64,000 bases of DNA, from assembly GCA_963846775.1 (NCBI GenBank), contig CAWJXB010000001.1, forward strand, positions 1-64,000, given 5' to 3'. Of this stretch, positions 1 to 7,705 are shown piece by piece. Position 1 is the first letter of the stretch. Every line of letters starts with the position of its first letter. Source of the DNA: CAVYXA01 sp963846775 (GTDB lineage Bacteria > Verrucomicrobiota > Verrucomicrobiia > Chthoniobacterales > UBA10450). The notes beneath the pieces were generated by a model. The model saw only the letters and a list, made by a program, of their open reading frames with translations, ran no database searches and was not told where the DNA came from. The position numbers and the translations under genes were made by a program.

Positions 1-578
1 AAATCGTGGCCTAACTCGCGCTGATTAAACGTCGCCAGCCGTTTCGGGTGTACAAACTCGATCGGATCCTCGAGCGTGATCACCTGCACGGCTTGCGTTT
101 CGTTAATCTCGTTCAGGATCGCCGCCAAAGTGGTCGTTTTGCCGCTGCCGGTCGCGCCGGTGAGGAGGATGAGGCCTGTTTTTTCCTTGGCCACTTCCTT
201 GAAGACGGGTGGAAGTCCGATGCTGTCGAGGCTCGGAACCTCGCCGTAAAGTTTTCGCAGGACGATCGAGAAATGTCCCTGTTGCCGGAAAATGTTGATT
301 CGGAAACGGGCTTGATCGCCGAGCGAATAACTGCAATCGCACGCGCCGCTAGTCAGATAATCGTAAATCAGTCGCCGATTGCCGCGCATCAAAGTCAACG
401 CGATCTGTTCAATTTGATAGGGAGTAAGCGCTTCGATCGGAGGATCGAAAAGAACGGGTTTCAGCTGACCGAAGTCTTCGACTTGAAGCGGATGACCGAC
501 GGCGAAGTTGAGATCGGAAATGCCGTCATACGTCTTTAGCATGGCCGATAAAATCTTGTCCAAATCAGGGATTCTCAT
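1..578 (-). CDS. PilT-type retraction ATPase, C-terminus cut by window edge
   Basis: Hexameric type IV pilus retraction ATPase family (T2SS GspE/PilT superfamily), cytoplasmic, predicted to power pilus disassembly. The visible 192 residues hold the N-terminal PAS-like region, then Walker A GATGSGKTTT and the Asp box ITLEDPIEF; Walker B and the C-terminus lie beyond position 1. It starts at ATG 578, 9 nt after the stop of the neighbouring pilT gene, so the two are cotranscribed and probably translationally linked. The N-terminal half (start MRIPDLDKIL) differs from the PilT next door, so this is a diverged paralogue (PilU-like at best) rather than a recent copy. Family assignment is secure; PilT versus PilU is not decided. 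Confidence 0.9.
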   Translation of the reverse strand, partial: MRIPDLDKILSAMLKTYDGISDLNFAVGHPLQVEDFGQLKPVLFDPPIEALTPYQIEQIALTLMRGNRRLIYDYLTSGACDCSYSLGDQARFRINIFRQQGHFSIVLRKLYGEVPSLDSIGLPPVFKEVAKEKTGLILLTGATGSGKTTTLAAILNEINETQAVQVITLEDPIEFVHPKRLATFNQRELGHD

Positions 579-587
579 GATGGCGAC

Positions 588-1670
588 TTATTCTTCGGAG
601 ATATCAAGAGGCGGCTCTTTCAGGAATTGGCGGAATTTCCTTTTGTCGATTGCTTTGTCGTAGGCCTCTTCGGGTGTGATTCGCATATTGCGCAAGTGAT
701 CCATGATCGCATCGTCGAGCGGCTGGTTGCCTTTCTTTTTGCCGACCTGAATCATGCCTGGAATCTGGTGCGTCTTGCCTTCGCGGATCAGGTTCGCGAT
801 CGCCATATCCACGACGAGAATTTCCAACGCTGCGCAGCGTCCTGGCTTGTCGATCCTTTTGAACAGATTTTGCGCGATTACGCCCTTAAGCGATTCGCCG
901 AGGGTGGTCCGGATTTGGTTTTGCTGGTTGGTTGGGAAAACGTCGATGATACGATCAACTGCTTTCGCCGCGCTCGAGGTATGCAGCGTTCCGAAAACAA
1001 GGTGACCGGTGGCCGCGGCGGTGAGGGCGAGCTCAATCGTTTCCAGGTCACGCATTTCGCCGACGAGCAAGACGTCTGGGTCTTCACGGAGGGCGCCGCG
1101 CAAACCGGAAGCGAACGAGCGCGTATGCACCCCGACTTCGCGATGATTAACGAGACAATTCTGGCTGCGATGGACAAACTCGATTGGATCTTCGATCGTG
1201 ATGATGTGATCCTGGCGCTTGAGGTTGGCGTAGTCCACCATCGCCGCCAGCGTGGTTGATTTACCGGAACCGGTCGGGCCGGTCGCGAGAACCAGGCCCT
1301 TCTTCAGCAGCGGAAATTTTTTCAGGACCGGTGGCAGGCTGAGCTCTTCCAGCGTTTGGACAGTCGAGGGGATGGAGCGGAACACCGCGGAGATGCCGTA
1401 TTTTTGCTGGAAAAAATTCGCGCGATAACGAGCGACGCCCGGCACTTCGTAACCAAAATCGACATCGTTCGTTTCCTCGAAAACCTTGATCTTTACTTCC
1501 GGCGCGATCTCGTAAACCATGGCCTTGAGGTCGTCATTCTGCAGCGGCGGATAATTCACGCGAACGAGCTCGCCGTGGATACGGAGCATCGGCGGGTTGT
1601 TGGTCGAGAGATGCAGGTCGGAAGCATGCTGCTCGGCCATCAACTTGAAGAAAGCGTCAATGCGCGACAT
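588..1670 (-). CDS. pilT: PilT type IV pilus retraction ATPase
   Basis: Full-length (360 aa) retraction ATPase of twitching motility and DNA uptake. Visible motifs: N-terminal ASDLHLS typical of PilT, Walker A GPTGSGKST near residues 131-139, Asp box ITIEDPIEF, Walker B LLVGEMRD, and His box GHLVFGTLHT. Length matches the PilT family. It lies in a minus-strand cluster: response regulator upstream (39 nt gap) and a second PilT paralogue 9 nt downstream, which suggests a regulated motility or uptake operon. Four PilT-like genes occur in this window, so which one is the main retraction motor cannot be decided from sequence alone. Confidence 0.95.
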   Translation of the reverse strand: MSRIDAFFKLMAEQHASDLHLSTNNPPMLRIHGELVRVNYPPLQNDDLKAMVYEIAPEVKIKVFEETNDVDFGYEVPGVARYRANFFQQKYGISAVFRSIPSTVQTLEELSLPPVLKKFPLLKKGLVLATGPTGSGKSTTLAAMVDYANLKRQDHIITIEDPIEFVHRSQNCLVNHREVGVHTRSFASGLRGALREDPDVLLVGEMRDLETIELALTAAATGHLVFGTLHTSSAAKAVDRIIDVFPTNQQNQIRTTLGESLKGVIAQNLFKRIDKPGRCAALEILVVDMAIANLIREGKTHQIPGMIQVGKKKGNQPLDDAIMDHLRNMRITPEEAYDKAIDKRKFRQFLKEPPLDISEE

Positions 1671-1709
1671 AGTCGTCTCCCTTGGAGAAGCTAAATTGAT
1701 GCCAGCGCT

Positions 1710-2495
1710 TCAACGATTGCCGCTGGCCGAGTCCAGCGCAGTCCGGACTTGGCCGAGCAATTTTTCGCGCGTGTACGGCTTCGGGATAAAACCACCCAAT
1801 CCCTGGGCCAGCATCGCGCTGACTTTATCCTGCTCGGCGAAGCCACTGCTCAATACCACGTTGATCTTGGGATTGATCGCGCGCAGCTCATCGAACACCG
1901 CGTCCCCATCCAGCACTGGCAGGAAAAAATCGAGGATCACGAGCTCGATTTGGCTGCCGATCTTGCGGTAAATATCCAGGGCCTCGAAGCCGTCGCTCGC
2001 CAGAATTAATTTGTAACCTTCTTCGGTTAACATTTCCGCCGCGAGCTCACGAATCTCCGCATCATCATCGATCAGCAGGACGTACTCGCGATTGCCTTTG
2101 GGATTATGGACTTTGATCTCACTCGGAATCTGGGTTGTCTCAGATGCCGGTGTTGGCGCGCTCGTGGCAGGCGTTTTCACCGGTGCCGGCGGGGGACTCG
2201 ATTTCATCGCTGGCATGCTCGTCTTGGCCGACGGCATGACTGTGAAAAGTGGAGCTGCTCCGGTCGCGACTGCTGTTTTGGCCACCGACGTTTCGAGAAT
2301 TTTTGACGTGATGTGATCGAACAAGCTCTGCGCGGTATTTGCGGCGAGCTCGACCCGTTCACCTAACAGATTGAGATAATGGGGCTCGTTGTTGTGCCGC
2401 CGTGCCAGATCGGTGTAACGCGCAATCTGTTGAAGGATGGAATTGAGGTTGGTCGAGGTGCTGGCGATCCACTTCAAATTTTGATGAGTAAGCAT
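1710..2495 (-). CDS. Response regulator with DHp-like N-terminus and C-terminal receiver
   Basis: Signal-transduction protein of 261 aa. Residues 1-68 form an amphipathic helical segment resembling a histidine-kinase dimerisation region, residues about 85-125 are a Pro/Ala/Thr-rich linker, and residues 137-255 are a CheY-like receiver. The receiver keeps the acidic cluster DDD 143-145, phospho-acceptor Asp189 in ILDFFLP, Ser216/217 and Lys239 in IPKPY. There is no kinase ATPase domain and no DNA-binding output domain, so it probably works by protein contact. It is followed by two pilT genes on the same strand, so pilus control is a reasonable inference. A 28-codon candidate ORF ends 10 nt upstream of its start. 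Confidence 0.85.
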   Translation of the reverse strand: MLTHQNLKWIASTSTNLNSILQQIARYTDLARRHNNEPHYLNLLGERVELAANTAQSLFDHITSKILETSVAKTAVATGAAPLFTVMPSAKTSMPAMKSSPPPAPVKTPATSAPTPASETTQIPSEIKVHNPKGNREYVLLIDDDAEIRELAAEMLTEEGYKLILASDGFEALDIYRKIGSQIELVILDFFLPVLDGDAVFDELRAINPKINVVLSSGFAEQDKVSAMLAQGLGGFIPKPYTREKLLGQVRTALDSASGNR

Positions 2496-2505
2496 AACAA
2501 AATGG

Positions 2506-2592
2506 CTACAAACGATCGTCGTGGCCCGACGCCCAGGTCAGGCAAAGGAGCATGCCCAAGGCGATTAATGCGACGAAGACAATGCTGGTCAT
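2506..2592 (-). CDS. Candidate 28-residue single-pass membrane peptide
   Basis: A short reading frame (ATG at 2592, TAG at 2506-2508) encodes 28 residues. Residues 3-21 are almost entirely hydrophobic (begin MTSIVFVALIALG), followed by a charged tail GHDDRL, so it would be a single transmembrane helix with a short polar end. A purine-rich AGGAAAGAG lies 11-19 nt upstream of the ATG. The stop is 10 nt before the response-regulator start, typical operon spacing. No homologue is recognised. It could be a leader peptide, a small membrane regulator, or chance. Confidence 0.4.
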   Translation of the reverse strand: MTSIVFVALIALGMLLCLTWASGHDDRL

Positions 2593-2646
2593 GACTGAAC
2601 AATCTCTTTCCTGAGCACGCCTCATGCCGCTGCGTTATATTGCGCC

Positions 2647-3537
2647 ATGTCGCGGGTTTTGATTGCCGGGTGCGGTTATGTCGGCCAAGCCACGGCCGAC
2701 TTGTTTCATCAGGCCGGCTGGCAGGTTCAAGGCTGGACACACTCGCAAAAATCGGCCGCCGAACTCGTGCGCGCGCCGTATCCTGTTATCGCTGTCGATC
2801 TTGCTGATGTTCGCGCGGTCGGCGCGCGACCGGAGAATTTCGAGGCCGTAATCCATTGCGCCAGCACGCGCGGCGGCGATGCTGATCTCTACCGGCGCAT
2901 CTACTGGCAAGGCGTGTCTAATCTCATGAACCGCTTCGTCGGATCGACAATTCTCTTCGCCAGCAGCACGAGCGTTTATGGTCAGACCGACGGTTCCTGG
3001 GTCACGGAAACGAGCGAAACCGAGCCCGCACGAGAGACTAGTCGCGTTTTGCTCGTAGCGGAGGAATTAGTGCGCAACGGCGGCGGAATCGTGGCGCGCC
3101 TGGCAGGCATTTACGGGCCGGGCCGCTCTGCGTTGCTCCGGAAATTTCTTGCTGGCGAAGCGACGATCGATCCCAAGAAAGATCGGTTCATCAATCAGGT
3201 GCACCGTGATGACATCGCGGCCGCATTTCTTCTTCTCATGAATCAGAAAGCGAGCGCCAGCGGAATTTACAATGTTGTCGATGATCAGCCGATTTTGCAG
3301 AGCGAATGCTACCGCTGGCTCGGGCAGCGACTTGGCCGCGCCGTTCCGCCGATCGCCAGGCCTGTCCTGAGCGCAGGCGAAGGGTCGAAACCTGGGCGGA
3401 AGCGCGGCGCCTCCAACAAGCGGGTAAACAACGCCAAACTTCGTTCGCTCGGCTGGGCCCCGCGCTATTCCAACTTCGCCCAAGGAATGGAAAAGAGCGT
3501 TTTACCAAGCTTCAGCCTACCGGCTTCGACGGCTTAG
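2647..3537 (+). CDS. YeeZ-like NAD(P)-dependent SDR epimerase/dehydratase
   Basis: Extended short-chain dehydrogenase/reductase superfamily protein, 296 aa. The N-terminal Rossmann glycine motif is GCGYVGQA; further landmarks are FASSTSVYG with the catalytic-type Tyr region, and YNVVDDQP near the C-terminal substrate domain. The family is annotated as YeeZ-like NAD(P)-binding protein and its substrate is unknown. Near residue 240 the protein contains an unusual stretch (RPVLSAGEGSK) encoded by a palindromic repeat that typical homologues lack (see the repeat at 3357). It begins 54 nt after the divergent small ORF, so the two transcripts share a promoter region. Confidence 0.8.
   Translation: MSRVLIAGCGYVGQATADLFHQAGWQVQGWTHSQKSAAELVRAPYPVIAVDLADVRAVGARPENFEAVIHCASTRGGDADLYRRIYWQGVSNLMNRFVGSTILFASSTSVYGQTDGSWVTETSETEPARETSRVLLVAEELVRNGGGIVARLAGIYGPGRSALLRKFLAGEATIDPKKDRFINQVHRDDIAAAFLLLMNQKASASGIYNVVDDQPILQSECYRWLGQRLGRAVPPIARPVLSAGEGSKPGRKRGASNKRVNNAKLRSLGWAPRYSNFAQGMEKSVLPSFSLPASTA
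3357..3391 (+). repeat. Palindromic repeat inserted in frame in the SDR gene
   Basis: The segment contains CCTGTCCTGAGCGCAGGCGA followed by agggtcga, a member of the widespread extragenic palindrome type built around CCTGAGCG and CGAAGG. It is read through in frame as RPVLSAGEGSK, between the conserved substrate-domain part and the KRGASNKRV segment that homologues normally join directly. Confidence 0.5.
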
Positions 3538-3626
3538 TGCCGGCCTGCATCCCTACGCGAAACATTGCAAGCACGCTTCAACTCTTCCCTGGAAAACACC
3601 GGTATGGAAGCTGCTAAATTCTTAGT

Positions 3627-3893
3627 ATGCGTCAGATTAAGCTCACTGGCCGTGAGGCGACGATCGTTCGCGCCATCGGTTTTACCGAATCGATGCTCGG
3701 CACGGAGATTCAGGACCACGCCCGAATGGAATCGGAAGACCTGACCGATACATTGAACAGTCTGCTCGCAGCCGGTTTTGTTCAGAGCATCCCTTACGCC
3801 GAGCAAATCGAGTTGGCCGAGATGCCTGTGACCGCTTTTGAAGTAAACCCGGCCTACGTCCACGAAATCCGCGTGGCCATCGCTCGTAGTTAG
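3627..3893 (+). CDS. Small conserved-looking protein with winged-helix-like fold
   Basis: 88-residue soluble protein (begins MRQIKLTGRE). The sequence reads as three helices followed by a short beta segment: TEIQDHARMESEDLTDTLNSL resembles the recognition-helix part of a winged helix, then LLAAGFVQSIP a wing. No enzyme motif is present. It converges with the ABC ATPase gene and the two stops overlap by 4 nt. Function unknown; a small DNA- or protein-binding regulator is only a guess. Confidence 0.65.
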   Translation: MRQIKLTGREATIVRAIGFTESMLGTEIQDHARMESEDLTDTLNSLLAAGFVQSIPYAEQIELAEMPVTAFEVNPAYVHEIRVAIARS

Positions 3894-4909
3894 GCCACTT
3901 CGGCCGCCTCCGCCGTCTGCGTGGCGCGATGAATTTCGTGCTGTTCCCCGAAGAGCTGGCGGATGACTTCTTCGACCGGGACTTCCTGCACGTTGATGTC
4001 GCTTACGTCGCATGCCTCGAGGAGTTTTCGGCAAATCTCGGTTACCTGCGCTCGCGGCACTTTCAACCGCACCGACATGGGCGTTTGTTCCACTACTTCA
4101 CCAAACGCGGTAAAATCGCGCGTGACCGGCTGGTCGAAAGTAAGGTCGAGAATCTTGTGACGCGAGAAACGATCGATGATTTGATCGAGCGGTCCATCAA
4201 AGAAGATTTTTCCGTGATCGATCACCAGAACGCGATGACACAACTCCTGGATGTCCTGCATGTAATGGCTGGTTAAGAGCGTGACGATGCGGTGCTCCTC
4301 GTTGTAAATCCGCAAAAACTCGCGCACTCGTTTTTGACTCACGACATCGAGACCGATTGTCGGTTCATCCAGGAACAGCATCCGCGGCTCGTGGATGAGC
4401 GCGGAGATCAACTCCATCTTCATCCGTTCGCCCAACGAGAGCTCGCGCACCATCACGTTCATTTTATCCTCGACTTCGAGCAGCTCGGCCAGACCGGCCA
4501 CGACTCTCTTGAACCGGTCGCGATCGATTCCGTAAATGACGCGGTTGAGCTCGAGCGATTCCTGAGCCGGCAGGTCCCACCAGAGTGCATTCTTTTGCCC
4601 CATCAGCAAACTGAACTGGCGCTTCATCTCATTGCGCCGCTCCCACGGAACGAAGCCGAGCACGCGCGCCTCGCCCGATGTTGGATTCAGCAAACCCGAA
4701 AGCATCTTGAGTACAGTCGTTTTGCCTGCCCCGTTCGGTCCGAGGAATCCGACAAACTCACCGTTATCGATGCTGAAGGAAACGTGATCCGCCGCGCAAG
4801 TTTCATCGTAGCGACGCCGCGCGAGTCCCTTGATCGAGCCCCACAGGCCACGTTCTTTGCGATACGTGCGGTAAACCTTCGTTAGATTGCGGGCTTCGAT
4901 GGCAGACAT
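3890..4909 (-). CDS. ABC-2 type transporter ATP-binding protein
   Basis: Cytoplasmic ATPase of an ABC exporter, 339 aa. Walker A GPNGAGKTT near residue 60, Q-loop LLMGQKNALWWDLP, signature LSLGERMKME, Walker B MLFLDEPTIGLD, and H-loop TLLTSHYM. The extended C-terminal domain (about residues 245-339) matches NatA/viologen-exporter-like subunits. No permease gene lies next to it in this window; upstream is a decayed four-helix-bundle gene and downstream a convergent small gene, so its membrane partner is encoded elsewhere or has been separated from it. Confidence 0.88.
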   Translation of the reverse strand: MSAIEARNLTKVYRTYRKERGLWGSIKGLARRRYDETCAADHVSFSIDNGEFVGFLGPNGAGKTTVLKMLSGLLNPTSGEARVLGFVPWERRNEMKRQFSLLMGQKNALWWDLPAQESLELNRVIYGIDRDRFKRVVAGLAELLEVEDKMNVMVRELSLGERMKMELISALIHEPRMLFLDEPTIGLDVVSQKRVREFLRIYNEEHRIVTLLTSHYMQDIQELCHRVLVIDHGKIFFDGPLDQIIDRFSRHKILDLTFDQPVTRDFTAFGEVVEQTPMSVRLKVPRAQVTEICRKLLEACDVSDINVQEVPVEEVIRQLFGEQHEIHRATQTAEAAEVA

Positions 4910-4913
4910 GGTA

Positions 4914-4947
4914 AAAGGATGAGGGTTGAGGGATGAAAGATGAAGGT
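4914..4947 (+). repeat. Left GGATGAR heptad array flanking a four-helix-bundle pseudogene
   Basis: Imperfect tandem units of GGATGAG / GGATGAA / AGATGAA occupy the spacer before the pseudogene. A short inverted counterpart, CCTTCATCCTT, lies just after it (about 5278-5289). The gene is therefore bracketed by inverted heptad repeats, like the GxxExxY element near 37.4 kb. Confidence 0.5.
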
Positions 4948-4957
4948 CGAATAATGC

Positions 4958-5278
4958 ATGAAAGATGAAAATCAGGATCTAAGAAAAAGAACCAAGGACG
5001 TGTCATGCGGTCGCGCAAACATTTGGACATCAACTCCTGCGTTCGGGGATCCGTGGGGCGCACTCTATCGCGAGGCTTGTCGGGCGCGTTCCAACGCCGA
5101 ATTTGTATCAAAGATCGGGGATTGCCTGACTGAGCTTGAGGAAACGAGTTACTGGCTCGATTTACTCGCCGATTCAGGAACAGTCCGCCCAGGACGCCTG
5201 GCACTTTTGATTGACGAGACGTCACAGCTCACTGCCATCTTCACCTCGATTTCGAAAAAAATGCGATCGCGCTCGTAA
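4958..5278 (+). pseudogene. Decayed four-helix-bundle protein (23S rRNA IVP family)
   Basis: The 3' two thirds encode the clear family signature YREACRARSNAEFVSKIG then TELEETSYWLDLL, typical of four-helix-bundle proteins (about 120 aa) related to 23S rRNA intervening-sequence proteins. The 5' part does not fit: in this frame it reads GRANIWTSTPAFGDPWGAL, while another frame gives HAVAQTFGHQLLRSG, the expected helix 2. About 20 residues between the RTKD start and helix 2 are also missing. At least one frameshift plus a deletion are needed to explain this, so it is most likely a remnant. The flanking inverted heptad arrays suggest it was carried by a small mobile element. Confidence 0.6.
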
Positions 5279-5292
5279 CCTTCATCCTTGGA

Positions 5293-7230
5293 CTAGGCCG
5301 CGCTCGTTTTCGCTACCGGCTTTTTCTTTAACAACGGCAGCACTTTTTCCACCAGCGCGTCCGCCGTGATCCCGTGCTTCTTGCGCAGAATCGGGACGGC
5401 GCCGTGTTCGATAAATTCGTCCGGCCAACCGATGCGGACGACGGGCGTGTGGATCATCTGCGAATGGAGATGCTCCATCACCGCGCAACCAAATCCGTTA
5501 TGCAAAACGTGATCTTCGATCGTCGCGACGACCTCGACACCGCGCCCGAAGAATTCCAGCGTGCCGGTGTCCATCGGTTTGATCCAGCGCGGATTGATCA
5601 GCGCAACCGACACGCCTTGCGCCTCCAGTTTGTGCGCCGCTTCCTCGGCGAGTTCGAACATGTTGCCCAGACCGAAAATGGCCACGTCGCGTCCGTGCCG
5701 GACCACTTCGGCCTTGCCAACCTCGAGCAGTTTTGGCTCCGGTTTGATCTTCGCACCGGTGCCGGCGCCGCGCGGATAACGAACTGCGATCGGGCCGCTG
5801 TTGTAATGCGCCATCGTCCAGAGCATATCGACAAATTCGTCTTCATCTTTCGGCTGCATGTGGACCCAGTTTGGGATGTGGCGCAGATAACCGATATCGA
5901 ACAAACCGTGGTGCGTGGGGCCGTCATCGCCGCTCAGTCCGGCGCGATCCATGCAAAGCTTCACATTCAGTTTTTGGATCGCCATGTCGTGGATCGCCAT
6001 GTCGTAGGCGCGCTGAAAAAACGTCGAGTAGATCGCGAGAAATGGCTGCAACCCCTGCGTCGCCAGACCGCATGCGAACAGCGCCGCATGTTCCTCCGCG
6101 ATGCCGACGTCAAAATACCGGTTCGGATGCGCCTTCTGGAAATGCGACAGGCCGGTGCCACTCGGCATCGCCGCCGTGATCGCCACGAGCTTTTGGTTGC
6201 TTTCGGCGAACTTGGCCAGGGATTTGCCGATGATCTCCGAATAGGTCGGCGTCGGCGACGGCGCGGTCTCACCGCTCTCGATCTTGTATTTGCCGAGCCC
6301 GTGGAATTTGTCCGGCTGTTTGATCGCTGGCTCGTAGCCTTTGCCCTTCTTCGTTAGAATGTGAAGCAGGACCGGTTCTTCTTGCGTTTTTAGAAACTCG
6401 AATGTCCGGATGAGCAGTGGGATGTCGTGTCCATCGATCGGCCCGTAATAGCGCAGACCGAGCTCCTCGAAGATCACGCTCGGAACGAGCAATCCCTTCA
6501 CGCTCTCCTCGACTTTGTGCGCGATCTGCACGCCGGTTTTGCCCAGGATCGCCTTCACGAACTGACGCGCTTTCTCGTGCAAATGCGCATAGGTCGGGTT
6601 GGCCACGATGCCGTTTAGGTAATTCGCAATCGCCCCGACGTTTTTCGCGATCGACCATTCGTTGTCGTTCAGCACCACGATGAACCGCTTCGTCTGGGCC
6701 CGGACATTATTCAGCGCTTCGTAACTGATCCCGCATGTGAACGCGGCGTCGCCCGCCACAACCACGATGTGCTCATTGCCCCCGCGCAGATCGCGCCCGA
6801 CCGCCATGCCCAAAGCGGCGGAGAGCGCTGTCCCGGCATGACCCGCACCGTAACAATCATGCTCGTTCTCGGTGCGCAGAAGAAATCCATTGAGCCCACC
6901 GAATTGACGCATCGTCGAGATCCGATCGAGCCGGCCGGTAAACATTTTGTGGACGTAACCCTGATGACTCACGTCCATGACGAACCGGTCCTTCGGCGTG
7001 TTGAAAACGCGATGGAGCGCGATCGTGAGCTCCACGACACCGAGATTTGGCCCGAGATGGCCGCCCGTCTGGGAGAGGACTTGGATCAGCACGTCGCGCA
7101 CTTCCTGCGCAAGCTGTGGCAGGTCCTGTTCGCGCAGCGCCTTGATGTCCGCCGGCGACCTTACGCCGTCGAGCAAACGCTTCGGCGCTTCCGTCGCCGC
7201 CGTTGTTTCAGAAGAGTCTGACTTCGTCAT
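5293..7230 (-). CDS. dxs: 1-deoxy-D-xylulose-5-phosphate synthase
   Basis: Thiamine-diphosphate enzyme joining pyruvate and glyceraldehyde 3-phosphate, first step of the MEP isoprenoid pathway (ispD is at 15.4 kb). 645 aa from ATG 7230; a further in-frame extension to 7290 is rejected because it lies deep in xseB. Seen: GHLGPNLGVVELTIALH, FVMDVSHQGYVHKM, GHAGTALSAALGMAVGRD, the ThDP/Mg motif GDAAFTCGISYEALNN with LNDNEWSIAKNVGA, and the transketolase C domain. The usual GDG is GDA here, with the metal-binding Asp retained. The start overlaps the end of xseB by 23 nt, so the pair is translationally coupled, as in many xseB-dxs operons. Confidence 0.95.
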   Translation of the reverse strand: MTKSDSSETTAATEAPKRLLDGVRSPADIKALREQDLPQLAQEVRDVLIQVLSQTGGHLGPNLGVVELTIALHRVFNTPKDRFVMDVSHQGYVHKMFTGRLDRISTMRQFGGLNGFLLRTENEHDCYGAGHAGTALSAALGMAVGRDLRGGNEHIVVVAGDAAFTCGISYEALNNVRAQTKRFIVVLNDNEWSIAKNVGAIANYLNGIVANPTYAHLHEKARQFVKAILGKTGVQIAHKVEESVKGLLVPSVIFEELGLRYYGPIDGHDIPLLIRTFEFLKTQEEPVLLHILTKKGKGYEPAIKQPDKFHGLGKYKIESGETAPSPTPTYSEIIGKSLAKFAESNQKLVAITAAMPSGTGLSHFQKAHPNRYFDVGIAEEHAALFACGLATQGLQPFLAIYSTFFQRAYDMAIHDMAIQKLNVKLCMDRAGLSGDDGPTHHGLFDIGYLRHIPNWVHMQPKDEDEFVDMLWTMAHYNSGPIAVRYPRGAGTGAKIKPEPKLLEVGKAEVVRHGRDVAIFGLGNMFELAEEAAHKLEAQGVSVALINPRWIKPMDTGTLEFFGRGVEVVATIEDHVLHNGFGCAVMEHLHSQMIHTPVVRIGWPDEFIEHGAVPILRKKHGITADALVEKVLPLLKKKPVAKTSAA

Positions 7231-7525
7231 TTTGTTTCGCTTCCTTTTCCGATGGGGGATTATCGATGTTCGCCTCGTTCGCCTGCTCAAAATCTTTCAC
7301 GACCTTTTTGCCGGCACTATTGCGGGCAATGATTTCGATCTTTTGCTCGGCGCTGGCAAGTCGATCCTGACAGACTCTGACCAAGCCCATTCCCTCTTCA
7401 TAGCGCACGATCAATTCCTCCAGGGGCAATTTGCCCGACTCCATTTGATCGACAATTGCCTCGAGTCGCTCCATGGCCTGCTCAAAGTTTGGCTCCGCTG
7501 CGGGCGGTTTGGGCTTGCTGCTCAT
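7208..7525 (-). CDS. xseB: Exodeoxyribonuclease VII small subunit
   Basis: Small subunit of ExoVII, which with XseA degrades single-stranded DNA to oligonucleotides. The core matches the family: FEQAMERLEAIVDQMESG, LPLEELIVRYEEGMGLVRVC and the closing helix ASAEQKIEII. ATG 7525 gives 105 aa; an upstream GTG at 7546 is possible but adds only seven residues. A charged C-terminal tail of about 30 residues extends past the usual end and overlaps dxs. The partner xseA lies far away at 50.5 kb. Confidence 0.93.
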   Translation of the reverse strand: MSSKPKPPAAEPNFEQAMERLEAIVDQMESGKLPLEELIVRYEEGMGLVRVCQDRLASAEQKIEIIARNSAGKKVVKDFEQANEANIDNPPSEKEAKQNDEVRLF

Positions 7526-7607
7526 CCCAGACTCGCAATTAAGCACAGCGCGCCTGCCGAGAAAAGCGTTTTAGCGCGCGGCGACACATCGCGGCTGTAA
7601 AAGCATT

Positions 7608-7704
7608 CTGTAGGGGAAGCTGACAGCTTCCCTCTTGGCTGCGTAAAAGAACGATCTCGTCCCCTAAACGAAGCCACACGGGAAACTGTCAGTTTCCCCT
7701 ACAG
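7608..7704 (+). repeat. REP pair, subfamily A (GTAGGGGAAG type)
   Basis: Two inverted REP halves with TGTAG/CTACA ends. The left half holds the hairpin GGAAGCTGACAGCTTCC and the right half GGAAACTGTCAGTTTCC, each preceded by the GTAG head tetranucleotide characteristic of RAYT-associated REPs. The spacer carries CTTGGCT and GAAGCCACAC. A second copy lies at 58067. The right end stops 1 nt before the methyltransferase stop codon. Confidence 0.75.
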
Positions 7705-7705
7705 G

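Noticed and set aside
5374..6357. 327-codon plus-strand frame opposite dxs
   Set aside because: Antisense to conserved dxs motifs, His/Arg-rich and without domain signature.
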